From Pseudomonas alliivorans (GTDB taxonomy: Bacteria; Pseudomonadota; Gammaproteobacteria; Pseudomonadales; Pseudomonadaceae), in NCBI RefSeq assembly GCF_017826695.1, contig NZ_JAFFZW010000006.1, forward strand, positions 186,001 to 250,000: a stretch of DNA of 64,000 bases, written 5' to 3'. Under the pieces are notes generated by a model that did no database searches, was not told the origin of the DNA, and saw nothing but the letters and a program-made list of their open reading frames with translations. The translations under genes and the position numbers were made by a program. Shown here in pieces: positions 62,820-64,000 of the stretch (positions within the stretch are counted from its first letter, which is position 1; each line of letters opens with the position of its first letter).

Positions 62820-64000
62820 GATGGTGTCTCCTCACGTTGATGCCAGACATGCACGGTCGCGTAGGCTCGCCACGGCGCCCACTGGCTCGCATGTTCGTTG
62901 AGTTGCGCGGCCGTCGTGCAGCCCAGGCGTTTTTTGAGCACCGCATCGCCTTCGGGAAACGCATTGGGCCAGCCGAGGGCGCGCATGGCAATGTATTGCA
63001 CTGTCCACTCGCCGATACCGCGAATGTGTCGAAGCGCAGCCAGGGTGTCGTCCAGCGGCACCAGCGGTTCAAGCAGAATCCGCCCCGCCGCCATTTCCTG
63101 AGCGACCGCGATAATCGCCTCGGCGCGAATGCGGATCAGGCCAGCGGCGATCAGGTCTTCGTAGTGCAGCGTTGCGATGGCCTGTGCGGTCGGGAACGCA
63201 TGGTGCAGCCCGAATGGCGAATCGCTGACCGGCGTGCCGAACCGTTCGGCAATCCGCCCCAGAATCGCTCGGGCATTGAGCACCGATATCTGCTGCCCGA
63301 CAACAGCCCGCACCGCAATTTCGAAACCGTCGAACGCACCGGGAACACGCATGCCGTGCAGATCACCAATCAGCGGCCCAAGGTGCGCATCGACCAGATC
63401 AGGTCGACAGCCAGTGTCGAACACCCGTCGTACCCGCCCTAGCACCACCGCGACCGCCGATTGCAACGAGGCCGACATCGTCACCACCAGGGCATACCGC
63501 TGCGGCGCATCGGTGACAGTGATCCAGCCGGAGACCTTGCGTCCCGCATGCTCGACCTCGATAACCCGCGCATAGACCTCATCGCCCACATGCTCGACTC
63601 CGGCAATGCAGCGATGCGCGAGAAACGCCAGCACACCTTTCCATGAAAACGGCGGCCGGTAGGACAGCTCGAAGCGCAGCCCTGCGTCTTCGGTTTTGTG
63701 CACTGCCTTCCTCAGGCGCGTCGGATTCAGGCCGTAGCGCGCCTGAAAGACATCATTGAAACGCCGCACGCTACCAAAGCCGGCCGCCAGCGCCACCTCG
63801 GTCATGGACAATCCGGTATCGGTCAACAGGCGCTTGGCGATCAATAAACGTTGCGTCTGGGCGAAATCGATCATCGAGACGCCAAACTCGGCTTCGAAAA
63901 TCCGTCGCAGGTGCCGCGCCGTGACGCCGACTCGCTCAGCCAGCGCATCCAGCGTTCTACCGCTCAGAAAGCCCTCTTCTATCAACCGGGCCGCGGCCTG
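62816..64000 (-). CDS. alkA: AlkA-type DNA glycosylase with AraC/Ada-type N-terminus, partial
   Basis: The frame is open to the window edge, so the start is missing; 394 residues are seen. The first 100 hold an AraC-type double helix-turn-helix (LAERVGVTARHLRRIFEAEF, VALAAGFGSVRRFNDVFQAR), as in Ada. An AlkA N-domain and a helix-hairpin-helix glycosylase domain follow, with IRGIGEWTVQYIAMRALG and the catalytic aspartate in FPEGDAVL. The missing N-terminus probably carries the Ada zinc/methyl-acceptor cysteines. The protein would sense methyl damage, activate transcription and excise 3-methyladenine. It is coupled to ogt. Confidence 0.88.
   Translation of the reverse strand, partial: QAAARLIEEGFLSGRTLDALAERVGVTARHLRRIFEAEFGVSMIDFAQTQRLLIAKRLLTDTGLSMTEVALAAGFGSVRRFNDVFQARYGLNPTRLRKAVHKTEDAGLRFELSYRPPFSWKGVLAFLAHRCIAGVEHVGDEVYARVIEVEHAGRKVSGWITVTDAPQRYALVVTMSASLQSAVAVVLGRVRRVFDTGCRPDLVDAHLGPLIGDLHGMRVPGAFDGFEIAVRAVVGQQISVLNARAILGRIAERFGTPVSDSPFGLHHAFPTAQAIATLHYEDLIAAGLIRIRAEAIIAVAQEMAAGRILLEPLVPLDDTLAALRHIRGIGEWTVQYIAMRALGWPNAFPEGDAVLKKRLGCTTAAQLNEHASQWAPWRAYATVHVWHQREETPS

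Overview
The window looks like chromosomal DNA of a fluorescent pseudomonad, most likely of the Pseudomonas syringae group. Base composition and codon use are GC-rich, most genes are close relatives of Pseudomonas genes, and several blocks follow the P. aeruginosa gene order: roxR-roxS-SIMPL gene-dppA cluster-opdP-dppBCDF, then piuB-piuA-piuC-Sel1 gene-speC. Several intergenic gaps hold REP/REPIN-type palindromes typical of this group. The assignment rests on recalled gene order and protein similarity; no search was run. I found no tRNA, rRNA, CRISPR array, insertion sequence or prophage.

Region by region: (1) 1-4305 is a hexarate block: garD (cut by the window edge), an MFS sugar-acid transporter, kdgD and a FadR-type GntR regulator. 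Together they would import glucarate/galactarate and dehydrate it towards 2-oxoglutarate semialdehyde. (2) 4397-8039 holds an SbmA/YddA-type ABC exporter and the RoxSR (RegBA) redox two-component pair. (3) 8232-10823 holds a periplasmic SIMPL-domain protein and a Het-C-family protein, a likely lineage-specific insertion. (4) 10929-23519 is a large peptide-uptake locus: four DppA-type binding proteins and an OprD-family porin feed one DppBCDF permease. (5) 23583-30213 is the iron-regulated piu locus: TonB receptor, PepSY/flavodoxin reductase, PKHD hydroxylase and a Sel1-repeat protein, with a Fur-box-like site. (6) 30252-31415 is speC, preceded by a leader of about 200 nt that contains an intrinsic-terminator-like hairpin. 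(7) 31960-35414 is an OpuC-type osmoprotectant ABC operon.

The second half is mostly housekeeping: prfC, rhlE, a DMT exporter with a divergent Lrp-type regulator, a DEDDh exonuclease paired with a NYN-domain nuclease, YciC, an EEP-family phosphatase/nuclease, hrpB, fieF, rluE, amn, aidB, a 7TMR-DISM histidine kinase, thiD-thiE, and an ogt-alkA alkylation-repair operon cut by the right edge. Small poorly known genes (DUF6508-like, DUF2628, DUF2986, CsbD, DUF2076, a Gln-rich repeat protein) are scattered among them.

The observations I would follow up first are the putative attenuator in the speC leader, the long inverted repeat next to the dppA1 ribosome-binding site, the Het-C protein, and two REPIN copies that can be aligned through their spacers. 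No wholly new multi-gene system is proven by this sequence.
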